This document shows, in pieces, positions 1 to 7,094 of a DNA stretch of 8,978 nt. The DNA lies in NCBI GenBank assembly GCA_050945235.1, contig JBMNSO010000076.1, positions 1-8,978 of the forward strand. The letters run 5' to 3'. The notes under the pieces are model-generated. The model saw nothing but the letters and a program-made list of their open reading frames with translations, had not been told where the DNA came from and did not search any database. The stretch's first letter is position 1. Each line of letters opens with the position of its first letter. The stretch is from DUOD01 sp050945235. Its GTDB lineage: Bacteria > Bacillota > Clostridia > DUOD01. The translations under genes were made by a program, and so were the position numbers.

Positions 1-42
1 AATGCAAGAAAAACTTATTTTATAGAGGGAGGAGTATTAAAA

Positions 43-1032
43 ATGAAAAAAGGCTTGCTTGTTGTATGTATATTGGTACTGGCGTTGACAGCTGTAGGCT
101 GCACCCCTAAAGCAACCGAAGGGGGTTCTGGTGAAGCTGAGGCACCAGAGGTTATGCAAATGGTAATTACTACCGGCGGTACATCAGGTTCTTACTTTCC
201 AATGGGAGGAGCCATAGCAAGTGTAATAACTAACCATGTAGAGGGCGTTAGCGTTACAGCCCAAACAAGTGGCGGAAGCACTGAAAACCTGATTCTTATT
301 GAACGGGGAGAATGCGAATTGGGTCTTGCTCAAAATGATGCAGCCGAATACGCATGGAAAGGGATAGAGATGTATAGTGAAAAGCATAACAAACCCAGGG
401 CGATAGCCACTTTATATCCGGAACTCGTGCAGATAGTTGCAAGAAAAGATACAGGCATTAAAAACATTGAAGACATTAAAGGGCATAAAGTTTCAATTGG
501 CGCGCCAGGCAGCGGCAGTGAAGCGAATGCCAGGCAGTACCTGAATTTGTTAGGAATTCCATATGACAGCTTTCAGCCACAGTTCTTATCCAATACTGAT
601 GCTGCAGACCAGTTCAAAGATGAGATTATTGACTGTATGATATTAACTTCAGGACTTCCCAGCCCTGCATTAATGGACATATCCACATTAACCGACGTAA
701 CAGTAGTCGGGTTCACAGAAGAGCAAGCAGCTAAAATAAACAGAGAGATACCTTTCTTGACTCCAATAAAAATACCTGCAGGTACCTATAGGGGACAGGA
801 TGAGGATGTGCTGTCAGTTACGGTCCAAGCAGTGTTATTTGCATCGGAGGATATTCCAGAAGATATTGTATACGAAATCACTAAAGCATTATGGGAAAAC
901 AAGGATGAATTGGTACAAGTTATTGCAAAGGCAGAAAACATGGATCCCAAAGACCCGGTGAAAGGCGTAACGATACCGGTACACCCAGGGGCTCTAAAAT
1001 ACTATAAAGAAATTGGCATAGAAATAGACTGA
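43..1032 (+). CDS. TAXI-family TRAP transporter solute-binding lipoprotein
   Basis: This is the extracytoplasmic receptor of a TRAP (tripartite ATP-independent periplasmic) transporter, which captures a small organic anion and delivers it to the membrane permease. Residues 1-20 form a lipoprotein signal: MKKG, a hydrophobic stretch, then AVGC with Cys20 as the likely lipidated residue, so the mature protein should be anchored outside the membrane. The TAXI family pattern is clear: TTGGTSGSYFPMGGAIA near residues 43-59, QTSGGSTENL near 74-83, and APGSGSEANAR in the middle. At 329 aa it has the usual family length and looks intact. An AGGGAGGAG ribosome binding site at 26-34 sits 8 bases before the ATG. 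The next gene downstream is the matching fused permease. TAXI receptors have been linked to glutamate and other carboxylates, but the ligand cannot be read from the sequence. Confidence 0.95.
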   Translation: MKKGLLVVCILVLALTAVGCTPKATEGGSGEAEAPEVMQMVITTGGTSGSYFPMGGAIASVITNHVEGVSVTAQTSGGSTENLILIERGECELGLAQNDAAEYAWKGIEMYSEKHNKPRAIATLYPELVQIVARKDTGIKNIEDIKGHKVSIGAPGSGSEANARQYLNLLGIPYDSFQPQFLSNTDAADQFKDEIIDCMILTSGLPSPALMDISTLTDVTVVGFTEEQAAKINREIPFLTPIKIPAGTYRGQDEDVLSVTVQAVLFASEDIPEDIVYEITKALWENKDELVQVIAKAENMDPKDPVKGVTIPVHPGALKYYKEIGIEID

Positions 1033-1042
1033 TGCTAGAAGA

Positions 1043-1175
1043 AGCGGAGTTGATAGGAATAATTATTTGCTTATCAGATAAATAGAGCTGAAGCTAAAAG
1101 CAGAAACAAACGATCTGTCGATAAACAGCATTAGAGACTGCCATTAAGATGTAAGCTTTTCCTATCAACTCCGTT
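1043..1175 (+). repeat. Long stem-loop (15-bp perfect inverted repeat) after the TRAP receptor gene
   Basis: Positions 1045-1059 (CGGAGTTGATAGGAA) are perfectly complementary to 1159-1173, and the stem extends outward by a G-U and an A-U pair. The enclosed 99 bases hold smaller structures: CTGT/ACAG at 1115-1118 and 1125-1128 with a 6-base loop, and the palindrome TTATC-A-GATAA at 1071-1081. The 3' arm is not followed by a T-run, so this is not a standard intrinsic terminator. It lies ten bases past the receptor stop codon. It could stabilise or shield the 3' end of the receptor mRNA, as known for intercistronic stem-loops of binding-protein operons, or be a structured RNA. The pairing is seen directly; the role is inferred. 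Confidence 0.7.
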
Positions 1176-1320
1176 ATAACAATAATATACCGATAAGATA
1201 TAAGTGACCTATATTCATATTATGTTAAAAAATTCTGCAAGAAAGTTGTTATCATAGTTGCAATCCATAGCCGCTGGCAGCCTCATGATTGGCAGACAAA
1301 CAAACAAAGGTTTGATTAAA

Positions 1321-1350
1321 AGCTCTTCATTGCTACCCGTGAAGAATGCT
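1321..1350 (+). promoter_or_regulatory. Small hairpin upstream of the TRAP permease start
   Basis: TCTTCA at 1324-1329 pairs with TGAAGA at 1340-1345 across a 10-base loop. AGC (1321-1323) and GCT (1348-1350) can extend the stem past a two-base bulge. It ends about 27 bases before the AGGAGG of the permease gene. It may influence translation or be the 3' end of a processed leader, but six base pairs is modest support. Confidence 0.35.
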
Positions 1351-1390
1351 ATATCATGGGGGCTGTAATATCTACTAAAGGAGGGATACT

Positions 1391-3340
1391 GTGGCTAAAG
1401 AAACTGCTTTGAATAATACTGAAGCAACTGAAATAGAAGAGGTATTAAGGAAATATGATAGGGAATCCAATACACGGCTTTTAAAAGGGCCTTTTGTTCA
1501 TATAACAAAATATATTGCAATAGCTTGGTCATTATTTCAGTTATACACTGCAGTATTTGGAGTACTACCTTCTCAGCTACAAAGGTCTATACACCTGCTT
1601 TTTGCGCTGGCGCTAACCTATTTAGTATACCCGTGGAGAAAAAAGGATTATCAAAAAGGGCTTCCTGTTTATGATATTGTTCTTGCCATACTGGGAGTTT
1701 TAGTAGGAGGATACTGGGTTGTAGAGTATAATGACTTGTTATATAGATTTGGGTCGCCAAATACTGCTGACCTTATAGTTGGAGCTATGGCGATTTTTAT
1801 ACTGATAGAAGCGGTCCGCCGGGTGAGTGGAATTCCGATTTTAACAATAGTGATAATATTTCTTTTATACACATATTTCGGGCCGTATATACCAGGAGTG
1901 TTTCAGCACAGGGGATTTTCAATAGAACGAATAATCTACCATATGTATTTTACTACCGAAGGTATTATTGGAATTACAACGGGAATTACTGCGACGTATG
2001 TGTTTTTGTTTCTGCTATTCGGAGCTTTTTTGGATAAAACAGGTGTGGGCCAGTTTTTCATTGACTTGGCTAATGCAATAGCAGGTCGCAGTATGGCCGG
2101 CCCTGCTAAAGTAGCTGTTGTTACCAGCGCTATGCAGGGGACGGTATCAGGCAGTTCCGTAGCAAATGTTGTTGCGACAGGTAGTTTCACGATACCAATG
2201 ATGAAAAAACTTGGGTATAAGCCGGAATTTGCGGGAGCAGTTGAAGCGGCAGCATCAACTGGGGGACAAATCATGCCGCCCATAATGGGTGCAGCTGCAT
2301 TCCTTATGTCAGAATTCATAGAAGTGCCTTATTCTACTATTATTATTTCGGCGGCTCTGCCGGCGTTATTATATTTTACCGGAGTATTCACCGGGGTGCA
2401 TCTCGAAGGTAAGAAACAGGGCCTTAAAGGGCTGCCTGCTGAAGATATTCCCAAGTTGGGGAAAGTGCTAAAAGAAAGAGGATACCTTATCCTTCCAATT
2501 TTCGCTATCGTGTACTTCCTTGTAAGAGGTATGACTCCGACTAAAGCAGCGGTCGCAGGGATAGTGACGGCTATTGTTGTTTCGTCGATTAGAAAAGAAA
2601 CCAGAATGTCTGTTAAGGATTTCTTTGATGCACTTGAAACTGGCGCAAGAACGGCAATCGGAGTTGCGATAGTGGCTGCGTCGGTTGGAATAGTAGTAGG
2701 GACAGTAACTTTAACAGGATTAGGTTTGAAGATGGCTAATGGTCTTGTAACCCTTTCAGGTGGGAACCTGATATTTACATTGATACTTACAATGTTCGCT
2801 TCACTTATACTGGGCATGGGTATTCCGACAACAGCTAACTATATCATTACCTCTACAATTGCCGCACCGGCTTTATTGAAACTAGGAGTGCCCATTATGG
2901 TAGCGCATTTCTTTGTTTTCTATTTTGGCCTTATCGCAGATTTAACGCCTCCGGTTTGCGTAGCAGCATTTGCAGGTGCTGGTATTGCGAAAGGGGAGCC
3001 AATAAAGACCGGCTGGTATGCTACAAAGCTTGCAATCGCTGCTTGGATTATTCCATATATGTTTGTAATGTCACCAAGTTTACTATTAATAGATACAACG
3101 TTTATCGAAGTAGTATTGATTTTCTGCACTTCGCTTATTGGTATGACAGCGGTTTCTGCCGCGGTACACGGTTTCTTTTACACCAAGACTAATATTATTG
3201 AAAGATTGATTTTATTTATTTCCGGAATTGCGATGATCGACCCAAGTGTCATAACGGATATTGTAGGGGTTCCCCTTATATTTATAGTAATAATTATGCA
3301 GTGGAGACGTAGTAAGGCCGAAATTAGGGCTATTGGATAA
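1391..3340 (+). CDS. TRAP transporter permease, fused 4TM/12TM subunits (DctQM type)
   Basis: This integral membrane protein is the ion-driven permease partner of the TAXI receptor. It fuses the small DctQ-like and large DctM-like subunits, as is usual for TAXI systems. Residues 1-37 are hydrophilic and probably cytoplasmic. Hydrophobic helices around 38-165 form the Q-like part, and the M-like part runs from about 185 to 590. DctM hallmarks are visible: AMQGTVSGSSVANVVATGS (247-265), GGQIMPPIMG (291-300), GMGIPTTANYI (475-485) and TPPVCVAAFAGAGIA (518-532). The last 60 residues add hydrophobic segments and a basic tail. At 649 aa it is full length. The start is a GTG with AGGAGG at 1379-1384 and a 6-base spacing. 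The gap to the aminotransferase gene is 84 bases, which fits one operon. The substrate is unknown. Confidence 0.95.
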   Translation: MAKETALNNTEATEIEEVLRKYDRESNTRLLKGPFVHITKYIAIAWSLFQLYTAVFGVLPSQLQRSIHLLFALALTYLVYPWRKKDYQKGLPVYDIVLAILGVLVGGYWVVEYNDLLYRFGSPNTADLIVGAMAIFILIEAVRRVSGIPILTIVIIFLLYTYFGPYIPGVFQHRGFSIERIIYHMYFTTEGIIGITTGITATYVFLFLLFGAFLDKTGVGQFFIDLANAIAGRSMAGPAKVAVVTSAMQGTVSGSSVANVVATGSFTIPMMKKLGYKPEFAGAVEAAASTGGQIMPPIMGAAAFLMSEFIEVPYSTIIISAALPALLYFTGVFTGVHLEGKKQGLKGLPAEDIPKLGKVLKERGYLILPIFAIVYFLVRGMTPTKAAVAGIVTAIVVSSIRKETRMSVKDFFDALETGARTAIGVAIVAASVGIVVGTVTLTGLGLKMANGLVTLSGGNLIFTLILTMFASLILGMGIPTTANYIITSTIAAPALLKLGVPIMVAHFFVFYFGLIADLTPPVCVAAFAGAGIAKGEPIKTGWYATKLAIAAWIIPYMFVMSPSLLLIDTTFIEVVLIFCTSLIGMTAVSAAVHGFFYTKTNIIERLILFISGIAMIDPSVITDIVGVPLIFIVIIMQWRRSKAEIRAIG

Positions 3341-3424
3341 CTATGCAAAGAGTACAGGAAATATGGCAGCATGAAATATGGTTCGCAAGTCATAGGCAAG
3401 CCCAATATAAGGAGTGTGTAGTTA

Positions 3425-4288
3425 ATGAATAAGATAATAATAAATGATCAATTGCTTGATGAAAAGGATGGCTTTATCAGCATTAACGATCGCGGCTTTT
3501 ACTTTGGCGACGGAGTCTATGATGTGATACGCGTTTGGGATGCCGAACTGTTTTTGCCAAATGAACATATTAATCGTTTTTTCAACAGCGCCGCGAAAAT
3601 TGAAATAGAGGTCCCCTTTACTAAAGAAGAATTATTGGCGCGTCTTCGCAAGCTCATGAAAGAAAATAATGTTCAACTCGGCACTATATACTTCCAGTTG
3701 ACCAGGGGGTCTGCTCCAAGAATTCACCAATTTCCCAGCAAGGAAACAAAGCCCACGTTTATTGCTTTTACCACAGAAAAGGGAATACCGGAAAGCGAGT
3801 TAAGAGCCGGGGTAGAGGTGGTCTTGAAAGAGGATATACGCAATCATATGTGTGATGTGAAAAGCATTAACCTGCTGCCTAATATTCTTGCCAAGCAATT
3901 TGCCAAATCCCAGGGCTGCTTTGAGGCTGTATTGCACCGCGGTGGGATTGTGACTGAGGGCTCCTCTACCAATATTTTTATTGTAAAGGACGAAAAAATT
4001 ATCACTCATCCTACGACAAATCTAATCCTTAATGGAATAACAAGACAATTGGTTATAGAATTGGCAGAGAAAAACAATATTCCGGTTATCCAGCGGGAGT
4101 TCAAAGTTGATGAGTTGATGAATGCTGATGAAGTATTTCTCACAAGTACGACATCGGAGGTAATGCCTATTATTAAAGCGGACGGGAAAATAATTGGAGA
4201 AGGCATACCAGGTAAGGTGACTCGAAAGCTTCAAAAGCTTGTACGGGAAAGAATACTTCACGATGTTAAAATGGCACAACAAAAGTAG
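3425..4288 (+). CDS. dat: D-amino acid aminotransferase (D-alanine transaminase, PLP fold type IV)
   Basis: The enzyme moves the amino group between D-amino acids and 2-oxo acids using pyridoxal phosphate, in the cytoplasm. Compared from memory with the Bacillus sp. YM-1 enzyme (282 aa), the 287-aa protein carries the key residues shifted by one: PLP lysine Lys146 in DVKSINLLPN, Glu178 in VTEGSSTN, and the D-substrate carboxylate-binding set Tyr32, Arg99 and His101 (TRGSAPRIHQFP). The PLP phosphate region near 203-207 (NGITR) and STTSE (241-245) are also present. This favours a D-specific enzyme over branched-chain aminotransferase or aminodeoxychorismate lyase, its fold relatives. An AAGGAG site at 3409-3414 precedes the ATG by 10 bases. 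It lies between a TRAP permease and a hydro-lyase, so a catabolic role on an imported compound is likelier than cell-wall D-amino acid supply, but that is inference. Confidence 0.9.
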   Translation: MNKIIINDQLLDEKDGFISINDRGFYFGDGVYDVIRVWDAELFLPNEHINRFFNSAAKIEIEVPFTKEELLARLRKLMKENNVQLGTIYFQLTRGSAPRIHQFPSKETKPTFIAFTTEKGIPESELRAGVEVVLKEDIRNHMCDVKSINLLPNILAKQFAKSQGCFEAVLHRGGIVTEGSSTNIFIVKDEKIITHPTTNLILNGITRQLVIELAEKNNIPVIQREFKVDELMNADEVFLTSTTSEVMPIIKADGKIIGEGIPGKVTRKLQKLVRERILHDVKMAQQK

Positions 4289-4324
4289 TAAAAAAAGTAG
4301 ATCCCATATAGGTGGTGTATTGTT

Positions 4325-5584
4325 ATGGGGCAGACTATTGCCGAAAAGATTTTTTCAAACAAGACAGGCAACTTGGTTTATGCGGATGATATAGTTACTG
4401 CAAAGATTGACTTCTTAGTGAGTCATGATGGATTAGGTCCAATGGCAATTGATTCATTCAAAGAAATGAATGGCGTAAGGGTTAAAAATCCGGATAAGGT
4501 ATGCTTTGTAATTGATCATTTTGTTCCCAGCCCTGCTAGAAATTATTCATTAATGCAGCAAAAAGTGAAGGATTTCTGCTATGAACAAGGTATTACCTTT
4601 TATGACGGTGGAGAAGGCATTTGCCATCAAGTTGCACCAGAAAAAGGGTATATTGTTCCAGGCGATTTAATTATAGGAACCGACTCCCATACATGCACAT
4701 ATGGAGCCTTGAATGCCTTTGCAACAGGCATCGGTTCAACAGATGCAGCAGCAGCTCTGAAAACAGGGGAATTATGGTTTAGAGTGCCAAAAACAATTAA
4801 AATTGTATTCAACGGCAAACTTCAAAAGGGAGTCTATGCAAAGGACCTTATCTTATATCTTGTAGGCAGGATTAGTGCCGACGGCGCTAATTACAAAGCG
4901 ATAGAGTTCTCGGGAGAAACGATTAATGCATTGGGCATAGAGGATAGATTTACAATTTGCAATATGAGTATCGAGATGGGAGCAAAAGCCGGTATCATGC
5001 TGGCAGACAAAAAAACCGAATTATGGCTTAAGGGACGTACAAATAAGGAATATGAGCCTGTTTTCCCAGATTCTGATGCCAAATATGATTGCATTCACGA
5101 ATATAATGCATGCAGCATTGAGCCCCAAGTAGCGCAACCGCATCAAGTAGACGATGTAATTCCAGTGAAAGACATAAAAAACAAAAAGATACACCAAGCC
5201 ATTATCGGGACCTGTACAAACGGCAGGCTGGAGGACTTAAGGACTGCTGCAAGGATGCTCGAAAACAAAAAACTGGCAAAGGGCGTCAGGCTGATTGTAG
5301 TACCTGCATCTAGGACCGTTTTATTGAAGGCGATAGAACAAGGAATAATAGAAACCTTTGTAGACGCGGGAGGTATGATTGTTACTCCCGGGTGCGGTCC
5401 TTGTGTCGGGAGTCATTCGGGTATACCATCGGACGGTGAAACGGTAATCTCTACTGCGAACAGGAATTTTAAAGGCCGATCGGGGAATGCAAATGCTTCT
5501 GTATATTTGGCGTCACCGGCAACTGTTGCTGCCTCTGCCATAACGGGATATATAACAGACCCTCGTGACATCATAGGAGGTTGA
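4325..5584 (+). CDS. Aconitase-family hydro-lyase, large subunit (LeuC/HacA/DmdA type)
   Basis: This is the iron-sulfur subunit of a two-subunit dehydratase that adds or removes water in 2- or 3-hydroxy di- or tricarboxylates. Three cluster ligands are in place: Cys297 in IGTCTNGR, then Cys357 and Cys360 in PGCGPC. Other family motifs are DHFVPSP (64-70), GTDSHTCTYGALNAFATGIGSTD split around 118-140, and the substrate-binding segment NRNFKGRSG (379-387). At 419 aa it matches the short archaeal/anaerobe-type LeuC, homoaconitase and 2,3-dimethylmalate dehydratase group rather than the longer proteobacterial LeuC. Its AGGTGGTG site (4310-4317) lies 36 bases or less after the aminotransferase, and the small subunit follows after 4 bases. 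No leuA or leuB is nearby, so leucine synthesis is not the obvious role. The substrate is not settled. Confidence 0.92.
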   Translation: MGQTIAEKIFSNKTGNLVYADDIVTAKIDFLVSHDGLGPMAIDSFKEMNGVRVKNPDKVCFVIDHFVPSPARNYSLMQQKVKDFCYEQGITFYDGGEGICHQVAPEKGYIVPGDLIIGTDSHTCTYGALNAFATGIGSTDAAAALKTGELWFRVPKTIKIVFNGKLQKGVYAKDLILYLVGRISADGANYKAIEFSGETINALGIEDRFTICNMSIEMGAKAGIMLADKKTELWLKGRTNKEYEPVFPDSDAKYDCIHEYNACSIEPQVAQPHQVDDVIPVKDIKNKKIHQAIIGTCTNGRLEDLRTAARMLENKKLAKGVRLIVVPASRTVLLKAIEQGIIETFVDAGGMIVTPGCGPCVGSHSGIPSDGETVISTANRNFKGRSGNANASVYLASPATVAASAITGYITDPRDIIGG

Positions 5585-5588
5585 TAGC

Positions 5589-6077
5589 ATGCTTGGAACG
5601 TTATACGGAAAAGCCCATAAATTTGGGGACAACATAAATACAGATTACATTATGGCCAGTCGTCATCGTGCAAAAAGCCTGGATTATAAAGAGCTGGCCC
5701 AGTATTTAATGGAAGACATTAGACCGAATTTTTATAAGAACTTCAACAAGGGAGACTTTATTGTGGCGGGCGAAAACTTTGGATGTGGTTCCAGCAGGGA
5801 ATACGCTGCCAGGATTCTTAAAGAGGGGGGATGCAATGCTGTAGTCAGCTCTTCTTTTGCACGAATATTTTATAGAAATGCGATTAATGTAGGCTTAATT
5901 CCCATAGAGTGCAGCACTGATCTCATCGATGAAGGAGACCAATTGGAAGTTGACATTGAAACCGGGTACATCAGGATAATTAATAAGGAGATAAAGTTGA
6001 GCATCAAACCAATTCCTTCATTTGTGCAGGACATTATCCTGGCGGGGGGATTGGTAAATTTACTTAAAGAACAGTAA
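5589..6077 (+). CDS. Aconitase-family hydro-lyase, small subunit (LeuD/HacB/DmdB type)
   Basis: This 162-aa swivel-domain subunit completes the active site of the preceding large subunit. FGDNINTDYIM (12-22) and FGCGSSRE (64-71) are the family signatures, and SSSFARIFYRNAINVGL follows, as in LeuD-type proteins. Specificity in this family depends on the loop after the NTD motif. Here that loop reads ASRHRAKS (23-30), where isopropylmalate isomerases and homoaconitases of the methanogen type carry YLVY- or YLRT-like residues. That makes a standard leucine or homoaconitate role doubtful. The AGGAGG at 5575-5580 lies inside the end of the large-subunit gene and the genes are 4 bases apart, so the two are translationally coupled. 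The length is typical and no damage is seen. Confidence 0.92.
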   Translation: MLGTLYGKAHKFGDNINTDYIMASRHRAKSLDYKELAQYLMEDIRPNFYKNFNKGDFIVAGENFGCGSSREYAARILKEGGCNAVVSSSFARIFYRNAINVGLIPIECSTDLIDEGDQLEVDIETGYIRIINKEIKLSIKPIPSFVQDIILAGGLVNLLKEQ

Positions 6078-6152
6078 TAAAAGAACCATTAATGGATGAT
6101 TAGCTCCCTTGAAAAAGTCGGGCCAAAACACTGGAAATGTATATAGGCAAAA

Positions 6153-6223
6153 AGGGTTTCCTGCGCCTGATGGAGAACCTTTGATGCAGATAAAACCAAG
6201 GGCAGCCACAGGAGGGAAACCCT
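6153..6223 (+). repeat. Inverted repeat with 53-base loop upstream of the RraA-family gene
   Basis: AGGGTTTCC (6153-6161) is perfectly complementary to GGAAACCCT (6215-6223). CTGC and GCAG inside (6161-6164 and 6186-6189) offer a further, partly competing pair. The 3' arm is followed by ATGTAATTATTGTTTTG, which is T-rich but not a clean T-run. It could be a weak terminator, an mRNA processing structure or a leader RNA of the downstream gene. It does not match any riboswitch pattern I recognise. Confidence 0.5.
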
Positions 6224-6320
6224 ATGTAATTATTGTTTTGTAGAAATTTTTAAATCTCTGCAGTCGGTCGAAATATAAATGTTTTTCAGGTGTAACCAGT
6301 TATTTAATACTTCAGAGATT

Positions 6321-6326
6321 AGGAGG
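6321..6326 (+). promoter_or_regulatory. Ribosome binding site that sets the RraA-family start
   Basis: A perfect AGGAGG lies 6 bases before the ATG at 6333. It rules in that start over the in-frame ATG at 6279, which has no such site and would add 18 residues (MFFRCNQLF...) not typical of the family. Confidence 0.85.
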
Positions 6327-6332
6327 TTCCGG

Positions 6333-7031
6333 ATGTCTAACATAGGATTTAGAGTTTTTTTAAAGGTAAAACGGCCGGATATAGACTTGGTAAAGAGTTT
6401 CAGCAATTATCCAGCAGCAGTTGTCGGGGATGCTATGGGCAGGTTTGGAATTATGGATACTACAATCAAATCTATGAACAAACCGGGAGTGAGAATGGTT
6501 GGAACGGCATTAACTGTGCGTACGACGCCGACTGATAACCTGTTAGTTCATAAAGCCTTAGAACTCGCAAAACCGGGTGATGTCATAGTAGTATCTACGG
6601 GGGGAGGTTCAAAAAGCCATTCCATAATGGGGGCCAATATAGTAGCAAAAGCAGAAAAGCTGGGGGTAGCCGGGTTTGTTTTGGATGCGCCAGTCAGGGA
6701 TGTTTATGATATATGGAACTCAGAAGTGGCAGTATACGCTACCGGCTCGACACCTGCAGGACCTTTTAAAAATGGGCCGGGCGAAATAAATGCAAGTATT
6801 ACCTGCGGAGGGGTATTAATAAAACCCGGCGATATCATAATAGGCGATGATGACGGTGTAGTGGCAGTGGATAAGAATAATGCAGAGATTATCCTTGAAA
6901 AAGTAAAAAAATGTGCCCAGCGGGAGGCTGAAGTAAAACGGGCAATTGATGCAGGAGATCTTATCCGGAAAGAGATTCACCAGGCTTTAGTGAATAAAGG
7001 CTGCGAGTTTATTGATGATTATTGGGATTGA
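6333..7031 (+). CDS. RraA-family protein, probable 4-hydroxy-4-methyl-2-oxoglutarate aldolase/oxaloacetate decarboxylase-like
   Basis: The RraA fold is shared by class II pyruvate aldolases, which cleave 4-hydroxy-4-methyl-2-oxoglutarate (HMG) or 4-carboxy-4-hydroxy-2-oxoadipate, and by RNase E inhibitors. Typical features are NYPAAVVGDAMG (25-36), PGDVIVVSTGGG (81-92), GVAGFVLDAPVRDVYDI (111-127) and a C-terminal GDDDGVVAVD (171-180). Active members show D-X20-R-D or G-X20-R-D-X2-E/D. Here it reads Ala101-X20-Arg122-Asp123-X2-Asp126, so the metal- and substrate-binding R-D-X2-D part is intact and only the small first residue differs. That supports an enzyme rather than a ribonuclease regulator. 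The protein is 232 aa from the ATG preceded by AGGAGG. Its place beside a hydro-lyase recalls gallate-type pathways, where a hydratase makes the aldolase substrate. The exact substrate is inferred. Confidence 0.85.
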   Translation: MSNIGFRVFLKVKRPDIDLVKSFSNYPAAVVGDAMGRFGIMDTTIKSMNKPGVRMVGTALTVRTTPTDNLLVHKALELAKPGDVIVVSTGGGSKSHSIMGANIVAKAEKLGVAGFVLDAPVRDVYDIWNSEVAVYATGSTPAGPFKNGPGEINASITCGGVLIKPGDIIIGDDDGVVAVDKNNAEIILEKVKKCAQREAEVKRAIDAGDLIRKEIHQALVNKGCEFIDDYWD

Positions 7032-7080
7032 GTATAATGGGATTTGATTCAACTGAATAGTTGTTTTAGGGAACTCTTGC

Positions 7081-7086
7081 AAGGAG
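7081..7086 (+). promoter_or_regulatory. Ribosome binding site that sets the DUF401 permease start
   Basis: AAGGAG here is 8 bases before the in-frame GTG at 7095 and 14 bases before the ATG at 7101. The spacing favours the GTG. The TTG at 7044 has no ribosome binding site, and the ATG at 7128 follows GGAGGAG with almost no spacing. Confidence 0.65.
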
Positions 7087-7094
7087 ATAAATTT

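Larger units (their letters stand above)
1033..1390 (+). other. 358-base intergenic region between TRAP receptor and permease genes
   Basis: No convincing gene is seen here. The first half is a long structured inverted repeat (1043-1175), annotated separately. The second half has a direct repeat of TGGCAG (1275-1280 and 1290-1295), a short hairpin at 1321-1350, and the permease ribosome binding site. No good sigma-A or sigma-54 promoter was found, so read-through from the receptor gene is the simplest view. Such a gap within one transporter operon is often where receptor and permease expression are uncoupled. Confidence 0.6.
6078..6332 (+). other. 255-base intergenic region with an inverted repeat
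   Basis: No gene is supported between the small hydro-lyase subunit and the RraA-family gene. Two tiny frames (starting 6138 and 6184) lack ribosome binding sites. The region contains a 9-bp inverted repeat (6153-6161 with 6215-6223), listed separately, and an AT-rich stretch from about 6225 to 6320. No convincing promoter elements were found. Confidence 0.5.

Noticed and set aside
1285..1368. 27-codon reading frame in the gap before the TRAP permease
   Set aside because: No ribosome binding site, no recognisable protein, and it overlaps the hairpin and leader of the next gene.
3357..3370. A GG-N10-GC arrangement before the aminotransferase gene, possible sigma-54 promoter
   Set aside because: Only the invariant GG and GC fit. 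The flanking bases (AGGAAA and CAGC) match TGGCAC and TTGC poorly, so chance is likely.
4325..6077. Leucine biosynthesis leuCD
   Set aside because: No leuA or leuB nearby, an unusual specificity loop in the small subunit, and a transporter/aldolase/PrpR_N context that points to catabolism. Not excluded without assay.
6138..6243. Two tiny frames (starting at 6138 and 6184) in the gap before the RraA-family gene
   Set aside because: Neither has a ribosome binding site or recognisable similarity, and they coincide with the inverted repeat.
6279..6332. 18-residue N-terminal extension of the RraA-family protein
   Set aside because: The upstream ATG lacks a ribosome binding site, while the ATG at 6333 has a perfect AGGAGG at 6-base spacing and fits the family length.
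7044..7094. TTG start giving a longer DUF401 permease
   Set aside because: There is no ribosome binding site before it and the extra residues are hydrophilic and not family-like. AAGGAG at 7081 supports the GTG at 7095 or the ATG at 7101.
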